Assembly: GCA_905250115.1 (NCBI GenBank)
Contig: CAJNOI010000023.1
Coordinates: forward strand, 81,924 to 145,923
Direction of reading: 5' to 3'
DNA: 64,000 nucleotides
Source of the DNA: Adineta steineri
Taxonomy: Eukaryota; Rotifera; Eurotatoria; Adinetida; Adinetidae
The position numbers were made by a program, and so were the translations under genes. The first letter of the stretch is position 1. The number at the start of each line of letters is the position of its first letter. This document shows positions 27,562-39,278 of this stretch, piece after piece. Under the pieces are notes generated by a model that saw only the letters and a list, made by a program, of their open reading frames with translations, made no database searches and was not told where the DNA came from.

Positions 27562-29098
27562 ATGTCATATATAAAATTAAAATCTTCATTAGGTTCATTA
27601 TGGTATCAAATAGGTTGTTTTTTAATTGAAATTTATTGTCATATATCAAATCTTGGTTTAATTCGTTATTATGATTCATCAATTGATGATAAATCCAAAG
27701 ATTTTTCATTAATAATATGTTTAATAATAGTTGCATTTACAATAGTTTCATCATCAATCTCAACCGTTTGTAATTTTCTTAATGGATTTTCTAATTCAAT
27801 TGAAGATTATTCATTTGATTTTTCAAAATATAAAAAATCGGCAATATTCTATTTACCATATTTATCCATATGTGATATTTATATTGCTATTCTTATTCTT
27901 TTACCTAAACTTATTATTCATACACAACTTATTAAAGCTAAAATTAAAGATCAAAGTTTGTTTATTTTTTGTTAAAGAAATCTGTAGAAAGAATTCGTTT
28001 TTTTTTCTTTTAATTAAAGGTTTTATATTTGAATCATCAATTGATTTTTTAATTGGAAGTGGTTTAAAACGTGTTAAAAAAGATGATATATTATTTGTAA
28101 CAAATGATACAAATTCAATAGCATCATGTGAAATAATAAATTTGTTTCTTTTATTAATTCGTTATAATTATAATTATTTAAATTTTTTTTATAAATTAAA
28201 TAAAAGATTTAATTTTATTTCAAGTATTCATTCATTAATAACAATTATATTAATTTTATTAATTTATTCAATATTTGAAATCTTATTTAAACAAATATCA
28301 TTTATTAATAATTCAATTAATGGATATTCATATCTCATATTATTATCATTATTCATATCAATTTTATTTATTTTATTAACAAATCATGCGCTATTTCATT
28401 TTGTTATATTAAATTATTTTCAACAACAATATCAAATATCAAATCAAGTAAAATTATTTTCTTTTCTTTTCTTTTCTTTTCAAATAAATTATTTTTCTTT
28501 TTCTTTTAAAAACTAAAAGTTAATTCGTTTATCAAATCTTGATGATCGATATTTAATTGAAAAACCATTAAGTCGTTCATTAATCTATTATTTCTTATTT
28601 GTAATAATAAGTATCTTATGTCAATTTCCATTAATAATCTATTCAATAAAATCATTTTTATCTGGTTTAATTGATAAATTAATAATTATTTATATAATTA
28701 TACTTTTATTTTATTTCTTAATATCAATTCTATTATTTACTTTTCTTTATTATTATCCATTATTATATTGGAATTTACATAATTTAAATGAAAATTTTAT
28801 TCTAAGAAATAAAGATAATCAATCAATATCATCGATGGAATATTTACATAAGTTTGTTTTTATTAGTTTAAATAAATAAATAAATAAAATTATTTTTTTT
28901 CTTAATTTCAGATCAAATAGAAATTTAGAAGATAATTTATATCATATTGAAACTCCTCATTTAATTCCAACACGATCAGTAAGTAGTTGTGGATTAACTG
29001 TTATTGAACGTGAAAATGCAAATATTGGAATATATTATAATCCAACATATCAACAAACATCTCGTGTTGCAACAGATACTCTTCTTGTTATGCATTAA
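27562..29098 (+). CDS. Multi-pass membrane protein, unrecognised
   Basis: Four exons in phase (27562-27955, 28020-28447, 28520-28851, 28912-29098), 446 aa. About nine or ten hydrophobic segments can be traced, very rich in Ile, Leu, Phe and Asn, followed by a hydrophilic C-terminal tail of about 75 residues (from MEYLHK). No channel, transporter or receptor motif is recognised. XK-related and orphan-receptor families were considered but no diagnostic block was found. The Met at 27562 is the first in frame; an additional upstream exon is possible. Clean splice sites and phase closure indicate a genuine gene. Confidence 0.7.
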
Positions 29099-29335
29099 AA
29101 ATAATTTTCATAAACAAATATTCTTTTTAATATTTATAAACAAAATCTTTTTTATAATAAACATCTTATTCATATATTACATTCATTTTTAAATTATCAT
29201 TTAATGTAGATACAAGATTTCTTTCGTATCCTTTCTCAACCAATTTTAAGTCACATCCATATTAATAGAAGTTTTTGTTATTCATGGCAAATAAAATTCT
29301 AGAAAGATATTTTTTTCGAACTCTGTCCTTCGTAT

Positions 29336-29426
29336 CCGAACTTAGCTCAGTTGGCAGAGCGGTAGGCTGTAACAGTGATACATAGTAGTAACCTATAGGT
29401 CCCCAGTTCAAATCTGGGAGTTCGGA
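29336..29426 (+). tRNA. tRNA-Tyr (GTA) with 18-nt intron
   Basis: Complete cloverleaf: acceptor CCGAACT/AGTTCGG with C1-G72 and discriminator A73 as in eukaryotic tRNA-Tyr; D stem GCTC/GAGC; anticodon stem GTAGG/CCTAT; anticodon GTA at 29369-29371; T arm CCCAG-TTCAAAT-CTGGG. An 18-nt intron (29373-29390) sits after position 37, the standard eukaryotic site. A T-run follows shortly after, suiting RNA polymerase III termination. 91 nt equals 73 plus 18. Confidence 0.95.
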
Positions 29427-29431
29427 TTTAA

Positions 29432-29465
29432 CCCTTTTTTTTTTCTTTCTTTCTTTCTTTCTTTT
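29432..29465 (+). terminator. Pol III T-run terminator of tRNA-Tyr
   Basis: A run of Ts followed by CTTT repeats begins a few bases after the tRNA 3' end. Runs of four or more Ts stop RNA polymerase III. The same arrangement follows the second tRNA-Tyr. Confidence 0.6.
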
Positions 29466-29620
29466 CTCTAACGAAACGGTAGATACCTTTTTTTTCTTCC
29501 TGTATAAGATAAAGTTAATATTGAATTGTCTTGATAGATGATTTTTTTATTTAATTTAATAATAAATTGTTAGTAAAGAGAATGAATAGTTGATGAAAAT
29601 ATTGGCTAAAAAAATAAACT

Positions 29621-30228
29621 TAATTATTTTGACAAGAGGTTGATAAAAGTTAGAGTAACGATTGTATTGATCTTGTAATTCAGCATAGTCCTCGTATACT
29701 ATTGTGTGAGATTGTCTTAGTTCGAATGGAGTAAGTCATTTCATGTCGAAAATTAACAAAAACATCGGTGGTTATATGGAAAGTATTATATTTGTTTTTC
29801 TTATATCTATCCCTATTACAGAAAAAGAAAAGAAAACTTTCCTCTTATGATCATTGTTTACATCAATGTATTCAAAGAATTCTGATAAAGTATGAAAATA
29901 GAAACAATATAGTATTTATAAATGTATAGTGTAACATGTTTCATCCTTCTATGAGTATCATGGAATACTTCAATAGAATTATGAATTTCATATGAAGCAA
30001 AATGAATTAACTACAAACTGCTGTTCGAGTTTTCAATAATTAGGATAATATTAGAAACTTATAATCTTTATTGAAAATTTCTCTATTAATATATTGTTTA
30101 TAGTTTGTTCGATTTTTATTCTTTATTTAAAGGTGTAAATGTTTTTGTTTTCAATGATATTTCTATATGTTGTTGAAGAGGATTATGAATTCAGATTAGG
30201 TTTAAGTTCAAAGCAATGACAATCGTGC
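29621..30228. other. Intergenic, no gene seen
   Basis: AT-rich DNA between the tRNA-Tyr unit and the 3' end of the GPCR gene. No coding-like frame or clear repeat is visible. Confidence 0.4.
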
Positions 30229-31320
30229 TTATGTATGATGTGTGATTTTTAAAACTGCAACTCGTCGGTGTTGTCGTGAATGAAACGGTATTAATTTATT
30301 TCGTAATTCTGATGATGAACCAAGACAAACCATTGGTAAAAGTAAAATAGGAAAGTAAGATATATAGAAAAATATTGGCCAAGGATCACTAGCCCAACTG
30401 GATTTACCACATAAACGAACGAGATTGATCATTGTTAATGGACCATCGAAACATAAATATACTAATGATATAGAAACAAGATTTACAGCTAGTTTTTTCT
30501 GCTTTTGCCATTCTACAGGTCGATGAAGTCGATGTTTTTGCCAAACAATACGAACAAGTAATCCAATATTGAAGATAATAATGAGAAACATAGGTATAAT
30601 AGCGAAAGCAATTCGTTCAATCAAAGCAAAAGATGGTATTGAACCATAACATCCAGCCATACCACAAAGATCATTTGTAAAATCAAACGTATTCTGACAA
30701 GGTGGTGAAAAAATTGCAATACCATAGAAAATCATGAGAAATGAAACAATAATAAATAATGGAACGTAATGAATGAAAAAACGTTTTCGTTGAGTAGCCA
30801 TCATTGATGAATGAAAAATAAGGATATGACGTTCAAATGATGCCCACATCAATACAACAAGATTGATAAAATAGAAACCATAGTCAATAAATAACCAAAA
30901 AAGACAAAGAGTTGAATTAGTTGGACGAATAATTTCTGTTTTGAAATATTGTAAATGCAATGGAATATCGACTAATTGATAGACAAGATTGAATAAAAGT
31001 ATGATTATTGTTGGATGATTGTGAAGAGCTTCTCGCAAACTTCGTTCTATCAGTAAGTGATAAAGTGAGAACAATGAACAAAAAACAGCAGGAATATCAA
31101 ATATAAGAAAGAACCAAAAGAGTAATGGGTTTTCGAATTCATAGTTTGAATCTGATAAATTTAAATAGGATGTATTCTTATCAGAGACTGAAGCCATTCT
31201 CATCAGGTATGTGTTTAGAATATGAATGTTATAATTAATATCGAAGAATGAATTGAAAGAAGATGGAATAATAAAATGCAACAAAGTGGAAAACTCATTC
31301 ATAAATAACAAAAATATCAT
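30229..31320 (-). CDS. Intronless orphan 7TM receptor
   Basis: Single-exon ORF of up to 363 aa. The more likely start is the internal Met at 31197 (MASVSDKN), giving 322 aa with two N-glycosylation sequons (NTS, NLS) just before TM1; the longer start would add an unusual hydrophobic leader. Seven helices are visible. The E/DRY position reads WASFERHILIFH. Conserved Cys residues appear before TM3 (STLCLFW) and in the second extracellular loop (CGMAGC). The C-tail is basic. Such intronless class A-like receptors are abundant in bdelloids; the ligand is unknown. Confidence 0.85.
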   Translation of the reverse strand: MIFLLFMNEFSTLLHFIIPSSFNSFFDINYNIHILNTYLMRMASVSDKNTSYLNLSDSNYEFENPLLFWFFLIFDIPAVFCSLFSLYHLLIERSLREALHNHPTIIILLFNLVYQLVDIPLHLQYFKTEIIRPTNSTLCLFWLFIDYGFYFINLVVLMWASFERHILIFHSSMMATQRKRFFIHYVPLFIIVSFLMIFYGIAIFSPPCQNTFDFTNDLCGMAGCYGSIPSFALIERIAFAIIPMFLIIIFNIGLLVRIVWQKHRLHRPVEWQKQKKLAVNLVSISLVYLCFDGPLTMINLVRLCGKSSWASDPWPIFFYISYFPILLLPMVCLGSSSELRNKLIPFHSRQHRRVAVLKITHHT

Positions 31321-31603
31321 TGACAGAACAATTTACATTAGAATGAAGAAGAAAATATAGATACATGAGACAATCATATTCCGAGGCTTCTGAAAATAAT
31401 GTAGTATTAGATTTTCTATATTATTAAGTATAATTTCGAGCTTCTCTCTATAAAACTTACAAAATCGTCACATATTTCATGATTTTAATCTAAAATGGAT
31501 TTGAAAAAATTCTCGTATAAACAATTTCGTATCTTTTGATGTTCGCGCTCTTGAATGATCTAGTTATGTAAAATCATATAACTAAATGAAAGAACTCTTG
31601 TAT
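31321..31603. other. Intergenic DNA before the hAT-like element
   Basis: Upstream region of the GPCR (minus). No gene is seen. It ends at the left 8-bp target duplication of the transposon. Confidence 0.4.
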
Positions 31604-31631
31604 AGTTCTCTCAAGGGGGTAAGGGCTGGCA

Positions 31632-31752
31632 CCCAGCACTCAGCACCTCAACACCTGCTCAGCACCTCAGCACCTATTCAGCACCTTTTCAGCACCTCGG
31701 CACCTATTGAGCACCTATTGAGATCCTTTTCAGCACCTGCCGGTGCTGTGAA
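31632..31752 (+). repeat. Left subterminal CAGCACCT minisatellite
   Basis: About ten irregular copies of (T)CAGCACCT with short spacers, just inside the left terminal inverted repeat. hAT transposases bind repeated subterminal motifs, a plausible function. Confidence 0.8.
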
Positions 31753-32194
31753 GCTTAGAAAGCTGTAGGATGAATATTAAGTGAAGTAATGCTTAGAACT
31801 ACAGTTATACTATTACCATTTCATCTTCTGCTGCAGAAAAATACTGCTCAACATTATATCACTTTAACAGTATTATTTCAACATTGTTTTGACTTGAAAC
31901 TAAGTTCAGTAATATGTAAATAATTTATAAAAAGCCTATTTATTCTCAATGATACCGAAGAAAGTTTCCATCTCATACAAGTACCATATGAAAATATAAA
32001 AATTTCATAAAAGTGAATATCAAAAATACTTCAGAACATAAACAACTTTATGAAGAAAAATATCAAAAATTATATGAAAAACAACAACACGAAAGGCTGC
32101 ATCAACAAAAATATCAAAAATCAAATGTAAACAATTGCAAATAGGACTTATGTTATTTTACTCATTATTGCTGAACACGTAGTAATCGATCACT

Positions 32195-32905
32195 TGAAGA
32201 TCGTTGTTTATCTGTTGTAAGTAACCAACACGCCGTTTGTTTGTGTATAAATTTATATGATGAACCCATACGTATACGAAAATATTTCTTTGATTGTTGT
32301 GGATTGATTTTGTCGTATATACGACAACCATTGAACCTTTTTGTGCTGTATCAGGAACATCAGTTGCTATTGTATTTTCTTCCTCTTCATCATCGGTATT
32401 GTTTGGTGATAGTTGTTCTTCATTATTTAATACATTGAAAACATCATTTTCATCAGAACAATTTTCTTCGTCAGAATCTGCATCGGAACTATCATTATTA
32501 ACTGTATAGTCGATAATCTTTGATAATGATTTATTTAAAATTGTTTTTGTTAATGTATTTAAACCTGATAATGTATAGATTTTTTTTCCAAAAAATGAGT
32601 CATATTAACCATTGCAACATACTTTTGAGCTGCTTTAAATGCATTTTTGATAATAATTTCAATATCATTTTCAGTCAAATTCAATTCATTAACATGTCCT
32701 ATTGAATAATTAATTGTATCTTTATGATTTTTATGATGTTGTGGAAAATAAAACTGATAATTTCTTATGTGTCCACCACGATTTTTAATTGAATTGACTA
32801 TTGATATTTTTTCGCATCCTTTTAAAAATGATTCTACACTAAAATTTGTATTTGACGAAAATGAACCTGATACTGAGCGTGCAATTCGAAAAGTATTCTC
32901 ACATA
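32195..32905 (-). pseudogene. Broken ORFs inside the hAT-like element
   Basis: On the minus strand, a frame beginning inside a fold-back tract reads ENTFRIARSVSGSFSS... to about 32559. A second frame (about 32560-32200) is strongly acidic (SSDADSDEENCSDEND, then DDEEEEN). Neither contains a recognisable hAT dimerisation domain or BED finger. They could be remnants of a transposase accessory protein or captured host sequence. The G-rich fold-back at 32911-32970 cuts off the 5' side. Confidence 0.35.
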
Positions 32906-32910
32906 TCTTG

Positions 32911-32970
32911 AGGGTGAGGGTGTGGGTGTTGTATTCTTCCTTATTCAGCACCCGCCCACACCCACACCCA
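32911..32970. repeat. GGGTGTG/CACACCC fold-back inside the transposon
   Basis: The left arm AGGGTGAGGGTGTGGGTG and right arm CACCCGCCCACACCCACACC are inverted copies separated by about 18 bp. It is a member of the recurring fold-back family in the window and interrupts an ORF in the hAT-like element. Confidence 0.7.
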
Positions 32971-33094
32971 TTTTTTTGGCACGTTTAACCATTTTTTTGA
33001 CACAAATGAACATTTTTTGGACGCAAATAACCATGTAACTAAGGCATATTTTTTATAATATAATTTTACTTTGCTATTATCGTTTTATTTGAAT

Positions 33095-33262
33095 AGTATA
33101 ATATTTAGTTTATTTGTTAGAAAGAGCGCAAACTTAAATGTTTAATTTATTCGTTAAAAATGGCGCTAACTCAAATATTTGAATAGCAAAATATTTAATA
33201 TAAAATATTTAATTTATTTGTTAAAAAAGGCGCGGGCTTAAATATTTAAAATATTTCTTAAT
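33095..33262 (+). repeat. Degenerate tandem repeat (TTTATTTGTTAAAAA-GCGC units)
   Basis: Three diverged units, each containing ATTTA(A/G)TTTATT(T/C)GTTA followed by A-rich sequence and GCGC, then an A/T tail. The spacing is about 60-70 bp. They lie inside the hAT-like element. Confidence 0.5.
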
Positions 33263-34297
33263 TATATATAGATCGTTATTATATTGAACAAATTAAAATA
33301 ATGTGGCAACGCTAATTTTACTTTGAATATGGATAAAGATGAAAATAATATTAATAACAAAAAAACAAAATGTTCTTATACACAGAGTATTATAAAGCTT
33401 TGAAAAAAATGTTCGCCTATTTTTATATAGCATCTCGTTCATTATCATTGATAAATATTTCTCATGCATGTTTGAAAAAAACAATGATACGTCGAAACGT
33501 CCTGTACGACAACTCAATAAAATAAAATCCAGGATTAGAAGCTAAAAAACATACGCATTATAGTTTGATAGTTTTAAAAGTTTAATTGTTGCATTATTGC
33601 AAAACATTTTTAATCAGCTTGCCAGTTTAATAGTCTTGCTATAGTGCATATAGATAAAAGAGTTCCAAATCAGTTTTGATATATAATGATAAAGAAATCT
33701 GCACTGTAGTATTTTTTTGAAATCCTACTTTTTATAAAATTAAATTTAATAAAGCTAAAGCATTTCTGAACTTTATTCTGCATTCTACAAGTATGAAAAG
33801 TTTAGAAAATGCTTGATTTATATAAGCCAGAAATTCAATTTGATTTTCTGCCGAAAGTCAAAACTAATTTTGATTAACTCTCATTCGTATCTAAATATAG
33901 TTATATCAGCATGCAGACCGTGGCAGTCTAGGGCCAGGTGAATCGAGTTTCGATGAACGCTACTTGTAATTATAAAACTGATCATTATTATAATGAAAAA
34001 TATCATTTGGTAAACCATAATTATTATTTTCTGTAGCAAATGTTGATGACGACATTAGCTAAACTAATTATCTGAAATAAACGATATTTAACGAAACTTT
34101 GTTTTTAATATCAGAAAGTAGTGTGAAAAGAATTAAATTAAACGGGAAAATATTATAAAATAGGTATTTTTCTGATTGGGTACTTATAAAAATTTCTTTA
34201 TTATTAACGTATATTAATGAGTCTGATAGAGAGCGCTCTTAATCAGTCACAATACAGTCGTTTGTTTTATATACTATATTATAAATTCAATTAATAT

Positions 34298-34472
34298 CTC
34301 AGCACTTCAGCACCTATTCAGCACTTCAGCACCTGCTCAGCACCACAGCACCTATTCGGCACCTGCTCAACACCTCAGCACCTATTCGGCACCTGTTCAA
34401 CACCTCAGCACCTTTTCAGCACCTGAGCACTCGTACAGCACCTCAGCACCTGTTAGGTGTTTTTCGGTGCTG
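34298..34472 (+). repeat. Right subterminal CAGCACCT minisatellite
   Basis: About fifteen copies of the same unit at the right end. They are in the same orientation on the plus strand as the left block, whereas subterminal repeats of DNA transposons are often inverted along with the TIRs. Confidence 0.8.
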
Positions 34473-34502
34473 GGTGCCAGCTATTACCCCCTTGAGTTCT
34501 CT

Positions 34503-36309
34503 TTTTTTTTTGAATATATTCTTTTATTCGTTTTATGACACTTATCTACAAGATTCCGGCTTTAAAGAAGCGGAACACTTAACTGACACTTCTTCAATAC
34601 CTGAAATTAATTTTTCTCATTATAAGATTTGAATTGTTGTATAATTTGAATACACGACTACTGTGATGTACTAATTACATTTATTTATCAATTAGAAACT
34701 TTGTTGAAAATCTAGAATATATCAAAGTAAATATTTTAGATAATTTACTTTTCCATAATCTTAGAAACGTTCTAACCATCTTATCATGTTTGAAAATGAG
34801 ACACGTAGAAGCTATTCATAATACATGAAAATCTTTCTTTCAAATCGAACATTGAACATCGTATACAATTATAAATGTATCAAGCAGAAATAAATATGTC
34901 TATTCATCATTCAAATTAGTTTCAAAGATTACTATCTTGAAGAATACTAATTGAGAGGATTTAAACTTATCTATATTTAAATTTGTGTCTCATATATTTA
35001 TATATCTTTCTTCATTCAAATGGAAAATGTTTTACGGATGACATTTATGTTATGCATAGATGAGTTATTCCATTTCTAAAGACAAACACTGCAGACTGCG
35101 TTCGTGGAGTCCAATGAAGTTTTTAAATCTTCAAACGTTTTATAAAATCGGAATCTGTTAGAATATGTTTAGTTTATGAAAATTTCACAAAGAAATCAAT
35201 GAGTCAGAAATGTAACCTATGATCATATTTTAGTAAATCTACCAAAAACAAATCTGTGCTTGCTTGAATTAAGAAAAACAAAAGATTTAACATGGATTAG
35301 GATGAAATTGAATAGTAATTGTAATCAGAATAATATCCACACCCTGATCGAGAATATTTAATATTTCATACCAAACTAACTTGTGTTCACGATATTTAGT
35401 TTTATAACACATCGATAATTACGCTATAATATATTTCTGCATCGATTCATGCATCCATAAGAAAAAGAAAGCCTTTCGCTAAAACGTTTTAAGGCTCTGT
35501 TTTTGTGATGACGTAAAAAATATTTGATTAGAAATAATTTTGTTTTCTCATGTCTGAACATGCAATCAGAGAAGTAATTATAGATTAATATTCCTCGATG
35601 GACCCATGATCTATTTCATTATGCCAATACGGATTCGTTAATGAAGTTGTACAATAAAATTTGAATATGCTACCATATGACAACATCAGGTTGTTAGGTA
35701 CTGAAGAGTTTTTGTACCAACGATCACACTTTTAGCTGGTTGTAAAGGGTTAATTATATCATTTTTATAAGTTATACATTTAAAGGCATTTGTTATAAAA
35801 TTTTATTTAGATATTTTGTAATAATAATCATTTTCTTCAATAAAATTAATTGCAATAAAACACAGAAAAAATTTTAATGATATTTTCTTAAACAAGATTT
35901 CATTCTTCATTTTTTAGATTAAAAAAATGTTCGGTATTAGAGCTAAAGTATCAGTATGCTATAAATATTCATCAGAAATAATAAAATGATTTTTAAATGT
36001 TCATCAATTCGCATTTAAACAAACTGAAAACTTTTTTCATATTGAGGAGAAATGTAATTTTTGAAACTAAAACATTTACGATAATCTTGCAATTTTATAG
36101 AACATCATATTAATTTAATTAATTAATAATTAATCGTTGCTCATTTTCATTTGAAAATTTCTTATTTATATACAAATGAGAACTTTAAACAAAATATTTT
36201 AAAAAACATACTCATGTAGAAGTAACAAAAATAAATTTTAAATATTCCATTATTTATTATTTTCTCGTACTATTTTTAATCAAATCTATTAATATTTATC
36301 AACAATCAG
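34503..36309. other. Intergenic, no gene supported
   Basis: AT-rich DNA between the transposon and the second tRNA-Tyr unit. No reading frame with coding character; nothing else is recognised. Confidence 0.45.
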
Positions 36310-36680
36310 AAATGAGTTAATAAAGATATATTTTTTCGAAGTCTGTCCTTCATATCCGAACTTAGCTCAGTTGGCAGAGCGGTAGGCTGTAACAGTAATA
36401 CATAGTAGTAACCTATAGGTCCCCAGTTCAAATCTGGGAGTTCGGATTTAACCCTTTTTTTTTCTTTCTTTCGTTCTTTCTTTTCTCTAACGAAACGATA
36501 GATACCTTTCTTACCTTTTTATATAAGCTCAAGTCAATGTTGAATTATCTTAATAAAATAAATGAATTTTTGTAAAACCAAAAATTTGATAAAATTCTAT
36601 TGAGAAATGGTTTTCTATTTAAATATTTTCTCAACTTTTGAAGGTGTGTTTATGGATGAGAATATTGGCGCATATGGTGT
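36310..36680 (+). repeat. tRNA-Tyr duplication unit, copy 2
   Basis: Direct repeat of the segment at 29290-29620, covering the tRNA plus about 45 bp upstream and roughly 230 bp downstream with growing divergence. Confidence 0.75.
36356..36446 (+). tRNA. tRNA-Tyr (GTA) with 18-nt intron, second copy
   Basis: Mature sequence identical to the copy at 29336. The intron (36393-36410) differs by one base (AGTAATA for AGTGATA). C1-G72, A73 and the GTA anticodon are present; a T-run follows. Confidence 0.95.
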
Positions 36681-37327
36681 AGCTATGTATATTCTGCAAC
36701 TGAAAATCCACACTGTCAATTTTTCTTATCTCTTCCTTCTCTTACCACTTCCCAGCTCGAAGCTACCACTCAGCATCCAACAAAATCAAATAACGTCGGT
36801 GATTGTCTGTTGACTTTTCTTACTAATATTCAGAATGTTTTCTATTTATTTTGAGCGATAAAGATGGCAATCTTGACTCGAGGATCTCTGACTAATGTAA
36901 ATTCATGGAAAGTAAACGTTCATTACGTTTAGACAAACTGAGCTTCTCAGACTACGCGATATCTTTTGACATGAACTTTGATTGATCAAGAAGTCGAACA
37001 AAAAATACCATTAATAAACTACCGCACTATTTAGTTTTCTTTGTTTCGTTGATCATGATCGAGAAGAAATATTATTGAATTTGAACTTTTAAAAATGATT
37101 TGTAATTAGATTTTGTGAACAAAACGATTAGCTTAAGTTTATTTTTAATATCTTTTCACTTGAATTTTTTTGCTTAGATGGGTATCGACATTCAGGATGT
37201 TTTTGAATTATCAGCCGAAAAACACCTGTTGTATTTACAAAAGAAAAAAGTTCGATAATCTCATTCGCATCACAATGATTATTTTTCGTTCGTATGTGAG
37301 ATAGACCGCCTGGTGTGTATGATCGGA

Positions 37328-37337
37328 TATATATAAG
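37328..37337 (+). promoter_or_regulatory. Possible TATA box
   Basis: TATATATAAG lies about 120 bp before the first ATG of the exon-like segment at 37443. A sequence-only inference. Confidence 0.25.
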
Positions 37338-37442
37338 CAGTTACGCTCAATTTGTTTCATTTTTCATGAGCAATAAAAATATTGCTTTGCTAATCATTTG
37401 AAGTAGGTAATGTCCATCTTAACCTTAGATGTTTAAAAAAAT

Positions 37443-37936
37443 TAATGTATGCTTCAAGCTACGCATGTTCAACTCCCATCACCATAGAAAAAAGTAAGAC
37501 TCATAATTTATCATGATTTCTCAATTATCATTTGCATTTGACTATAGGTGACGTCAATCAGATTATTGAAAATATTTTTGCAATGGATTGCGACGACGGC
37601 GTCGATAATAACATATGGGGCCATGCCATTTTTGGACAGTCACTGGCCTACGCATTATCACCTGAGTGTGCTGGCCGTAGCCAAAAACTAATACGAGAAA
37701 AACCAGGTTAGTTGTATTATTTTATTATAATTATTCTATCTAATTTGTTTTGTAATAATAGATTCCATCTAGCCGCGGTAGCATCTTCGCGACGCCAGCA
37801 CAATGACTAATGACATGGTTCCGGTGACGCCCAAAAGAGTCGAGTATCCATGGGATAAACAAGACGCCAAGGTTTCTATGCGCCTTATTATGAGGTACAT
37901 GGGTGATGTACCAAATTACAAATGCTCTAGCTACTA
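37443..37936 (+). pseudogene. GC-richer exon-like fragment of unknown origin
   Basis: A possible short exon ending at a GTAAGA donor (about 37494) joins a second segment (about 37550-37707) reading DVNQIIENIFAMDCDDGVDN...GRSQKLIREKP. A third segment gives either AAVASSRRQHND then stop, or a separate frame TPKRVEYPWDKQDAKVSMRL...MRYMGDVPNY then stop. The RYMGD-x-P wording faintly recalls MyTH4 domains of myosins, but this is weak. Frames conflict across the last junction, so it is probably a relic or transferred fragment. Confidence 0.3.
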
Positions 37937-39131
37937 GTAAGCATATTTTTCTAAATTTAAGATTTTAGTAAGAGATGAACTTTCCATTTAGATTTGGAAG
38001 GGATTATATTCTTGAACCTTACTCACATCCACACCCTTGAATAAGTATACGATTTCTGGTGGAAATTTAACATGTTCTTCGAAGCAGTTTTCTATTCAAT
38101 TATTTACAAGACTACTTTCTACTGCTTTACCAACTAATTATTTTGGATATTAAGTCAATAAATCGAATACTGATGGTGTTCCTACTTTAGAAATTGTTCG
38201 TTTAGTAATAGGGAGTAGTAATATTAAAGAATGTCTTTTGATTGAATTAGTATTTGAATTATTATTAAAAAATAGTGATGCTTTATATATGTTCAAGAAA
38301 CTTTTAGATAAAGTTATTATAATAAAATCATTGACAAAAATATTAAACAGAAAAAAAATAAAAAATCTGATACGTTTTTTTTTAACAACAAATATGATTT
38401 TCAAGAAGCATGATATCAATTAATTTATAGCTGTATCATCTCAGGATGGTGGTGATCGTACATAAGGAATTTAGAATATTCTTATCAAATAAAATGCGGT
38501 ACACTAAAACTCTATTGGTTCATCTCCTATTGCATCATTTTATTTTGCAACGATGAAGATAACTTTCAATTTAAATATTATATCTAATTCTACATGGTGT
38601 ATTGATACAAAAAGAATTATGAAATTGCACAACTTTATCATTGCCCTGATTTTATATCACCAGCTACTTTATACAACTTATAAGTAAATGTTTTATTTAT
38701 CTTCGATGATGAATAGTTTGATTATATTTTTTAAAAACGTTTTTCCTTTTCTCATCATATAATCAGAATTGTTGTCTTCTATATTAGTTTATAGATCCAA
38801 TTATTCCCGGTTTTTATAAGGTTTATTTGTTTAAGTATAATTTAATACATGAACGATTTAAAAATGGAGTTTTATCTATAAACGGAAATTTTTTTCTAAA
38901 TGAAAACAAAATCCGTATCTGTAATTAGATCGGAAAAGTAATTCCTGATTTAAATGAAAAATTAACTGATATGGCTTTTATGTTCCAACACCTATTATCT
39001 CAGCTATCGATCTAAGTGTTCGATTAAGCAAAGACGTAAATAACTGTTTCTTGTTCTTATTTACTTTATTAAGTAAAATTTATTGTTTAGACTAAATATG
39101 AAGAAGTTGTTTCAACAGATTTTATTGATGA

Positions 39132-39278
<147 letters not shown>

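Larger units (their letters stand above)
29290..29620 (+). repeat. tRNA-Tyr duplication unit, copy 1
   Basis: Both flanks of the tRNA are shared with 36310-36680: TTTTTTCGAA...GTCCTTC upstream and TCTCTAACGAAACG-TAGATACC downstream, fading to GATGAAAATATTGG at about 29590. Copies are direct, 7,020 bp apart. Differences are small substitutions and length changes in T-runs. Confidence 0.75.
31612..34494. mobile_element. 2.9-kb hAT-like DNA transposon, probably non-autonomous
   Basis: Ends CAAGGGGGTAA...GCTGGCACCCAGCAC and the inverted equivalent (two differences in about 29 bp) are flanked by a perfect 8-bp duplication, AGTTCTCT (31604-31611 and 34495-34502). This is the hallmark of hAT superfamily insertion. 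CAGCACCT-type repeats fill both subterminal zones. No intact transposase is seen: minus-strand ORFs near 32200-32950 are short, acidic and broken. It may be a deletion derivative carrying unrelated sequence. Confidence 0.85.

Noticed and set aside
27562..29098. XK-related scramblase assignment for the multi-pass protein
   Set aside because: Only hydrophobicity fits; no diagnostic XK-family block was found.
29373..29390. Insertion damaging the tRNA-Tyr
   Set aside because: The extra 18 nt sit at the canonical tRNA intron position after base 37, and both copies have it.
31632..34472. CRISPR-like array from CAGCACCT repeats
   Set aside because: Units are about 8 bp, irregular and without unique spacers; they sit inside TIRs of a transposon in a eukaryotic genome.
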